The notes below the pieces were generated by a model. The model had not been told where the DNA came from, did no database searches, and worked only from the letters and a program-made list of their open reading frames with translations. From the NCBI RefSeq assembly GCF_009725235.1, contig NZ_WJFC01000346.1, positions 1 to 7,537 on the forward strand: a stretch of DNA of 7,537 nt. The letters run 5' to 3'. Source of the DNA: Scytonema sp. UIC 10036. Its GTDB lineage: Bacteria; Cyanobacteriota; Cyanobacteriia; Cyanobacteriales; Nostocaceae. Shown one piece after another: positions 6,331 to 7,537 of the stretch. Every line of letters begins with the position of its first letter. The first letter of the stretch is position 1. The position numbers and the translations under genes are program-made.

Positions 6331-7537
6331 ATGAAAAAACATCATTAATATGGCGAGGAAAAAGTGGAGATTTTCCCTTCCGGACTCGTTGTATTTTAGT
6401 AGCGCTTCCCCTTTGTTTGGGGAATTGCGCTTTTGCTTCGTGGGCGTCCCCCGTTATCAGCATCATGCAGGGTATACGTGCGGATGCCTTTTTAATTAGT
6501 GCATCCTCCAATAACCCTAATTCCCAATACCTTTTCCGCTATCAGCCGCCGGCTGCCGCCATATGTAACAGGCTATTGTTGAGCATGGACGCGATCACCG
6601 ATCTCGGGATATCAATATTTATTCTGCTGCCGGAATTATGTGCCGGAAGAACATCCAGCTGGTTTTTGGATGTAAGGGCAGGAAGCTATTCTCACTGTCC
6701 TTCCCCCATAACGTTAAAAATCGAAGGAAATAGAAACTTGCAGCCCATCGGAATCTTTTTATTGCTGCGCCCAAACAAAACCCGAGCATGCTTGGGACAC
6801 GAAAGATTAATGAAAAGCACACCAAAATCGATTTTGATAATGGGACTGAAATTTCGGAATGACTTTTCGATAATTATTCGGCAGCTATTCATCCGGTGAG
6901 GCATATTTCGTTGTGTCATACCAAAATCGTCTATTGTCCAATATTAATTACAATTCTGGACACAGGTCAATTTTCTGAAAAGAATATAAAACTTCCAGGT
7001 GCGCTTCTGTAGCAAAAGTGAGTCGCAGTATTGTCCTGAATGCGAAATGTTTTAAGATGACAGGCTATGCTCTACTCCGAATAGAAACGCCCTATGCACT
7101 ATCTCCATCGTGTCTTCTCGGTTCCACAATCGCTGGACGAATTTCAAAAGCCTTATACCATTCCTAGTTTTCAATGTTTTTTAAATCCGAATAGTATGGT
7201 ATTGCAGAGGCAACAATTGCTATGTAGCTTTCTATTGAAACGGCTGCTTTTGTTATTGAAGCCGACTCGGGAAACAGGCTGGATGTACAAAGCGAAGAGA
7301 TAACTGACACCAATCTGGATTTAACAGCCCAGGGAATAGGAAATCTTGTAAGCTCATTTATCGGCGGGCTTCCAATGACCTCCGTAGTCGTTAGAAGTTC
7401 TGCCAATGCCAATGCCGGAGCGACCTCAAAAATGTCAACCATTATCCACGGAATCCTTCTGTTAATTTGTGTTTTATCAATTCCTGTGATTTTAAATCTT
7501 ATTCCCCTATCAACTCTTGCAGCAGTATTGATTATGG
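6331..7537 (+). pseudogene. decayed SulP-family anion transporter, truncated by window end (right copy)
   Basis: This is an inner-membrane SulP transporter, with the likely role of bicarbonate or sulfate uptake. The start is the ATG at 6331. A stop follows at 6346 and the reading moves through several frames. From 6373 comes FPSGLVVF, then, after a one-base loss in the T run, VALPLCLG (6399-6422). The frame stays open for 166 codons to 6899, with PPAAA for the family's GPAAG (about 6547-6561), DAITDLG (about 6589-6609), and IGIFLLLRP...ACLGHERL, matching 'IGIFLILKQIPHALGHD'. At about 6990-7005 KLPGALL appears in frame. At 7118-7200 a second frame gives VPQSLDEF...LNPN. From 7201 a third frame contains a TAG (7225) and then reads cleanly to the edge: AQGIGNLVSSFIGGLPMTS, VVVRSSANANAG, IIHGILLL, LNLIPLSTLAAVLIM. 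The STAS domain would lie beyond the window. As written it is not translatable as one protein. Confidence 0.93.

Larger units (their letters stand above)
4796..7537 (-). repeat. right arm of giant diverged inverted repeat
   Basis: This is the mirror of the left arm, with the anchors listed there. It runs to the last base of the window without losing similarity (7526-7537 with 2242-2253), so the repeat is truncated by the window rather than ended. It is longer than the left arm mainly because of about 280 extra bases at about 6006-6286. The left arm has compensating short extra pieces inside sulP. Confidence 0.93.

Noticed and set aside
6329..6511. Minus-strand open frame opposite sulP
   Set aside because: It is the antisense shadow of the sulP N-terminal remnant, which has clear family motifs on the plus strand. 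The frames at 6619-6825, 6692-6919 and 7164-7442 are the same kind of shadow.
1..7537. CRISPR array, tRNA or rRNA, phage genes
   Set aside because: No regularly spaced direct repeats, cloverleaf-like segment, rRNA-like blocks or phage protein motifs were found by eye.

Overview
This 7.5 kb window holds no intact gene, yet it is not random sequence. It reads as a decayed segment of an AT-rich bacterial chromosome. The strongest assignments are remnants of a SulP-family anion transporter (PLCLG and AITDLG blocks, AQGIGNLVSS / GGLPMTSVVVRSSAN signature, C-terminal STAS-like EVSFLN) and of a beta-carbonic anhydrase (ITPE start, eroded C-M-D-S-R site, EGKI-LVGANYDI tail). From memory, this SulP type next to this carbonic anhydrase type is a familiar pair in Bacteroidota. 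The pair normally imports bicarbonate (or a related anion) and interconverts it with CO2. The taxon is an inference.

The main architectural feature is a very large, diverged inverted repeat. Bases from about 2242 to about 4783 align, with many substitutions and short indels, to the reverse complement of about 4796 to 7537 (the window end). The axis lies near 4784-4795. Anchors include exact matches of 28, 19, 18, 12 and 11 bases in mirrored order. Each arm carries, from the axis outward, an unidentified decayed region that may start at a shared ribosome-site-plus-ATG block, an AT-rich divergent intergenic region, and a sulP remnant pointing away from the axis. The right arm alone has about 280 extra bases (about 6006-6286).

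Layout: 1-307, edge sequence with a possible 48-residue frame (161-307); 308-840, AT-rich gene-free sequence; 841-1605, decayed carbonic anhydrase (minus); 1745-3596, decayed sulP (minus, left arm); 3597-3785, intergenic; 3786-4700, unidentified decayed region (plus); about 4784-4795, axis; 4870-5843, its mirror copy (minus); 5844-6330, intergenic with extra segment; 6331-7537, second sulP remnant (plus), cut by the window edge. Its last hundred codons are nearly clean, while most other parts are frameshifted. The window therefore records an old inverted duplication of a sulP locus followed by independent decay of both copies. All alignments were made by eye.
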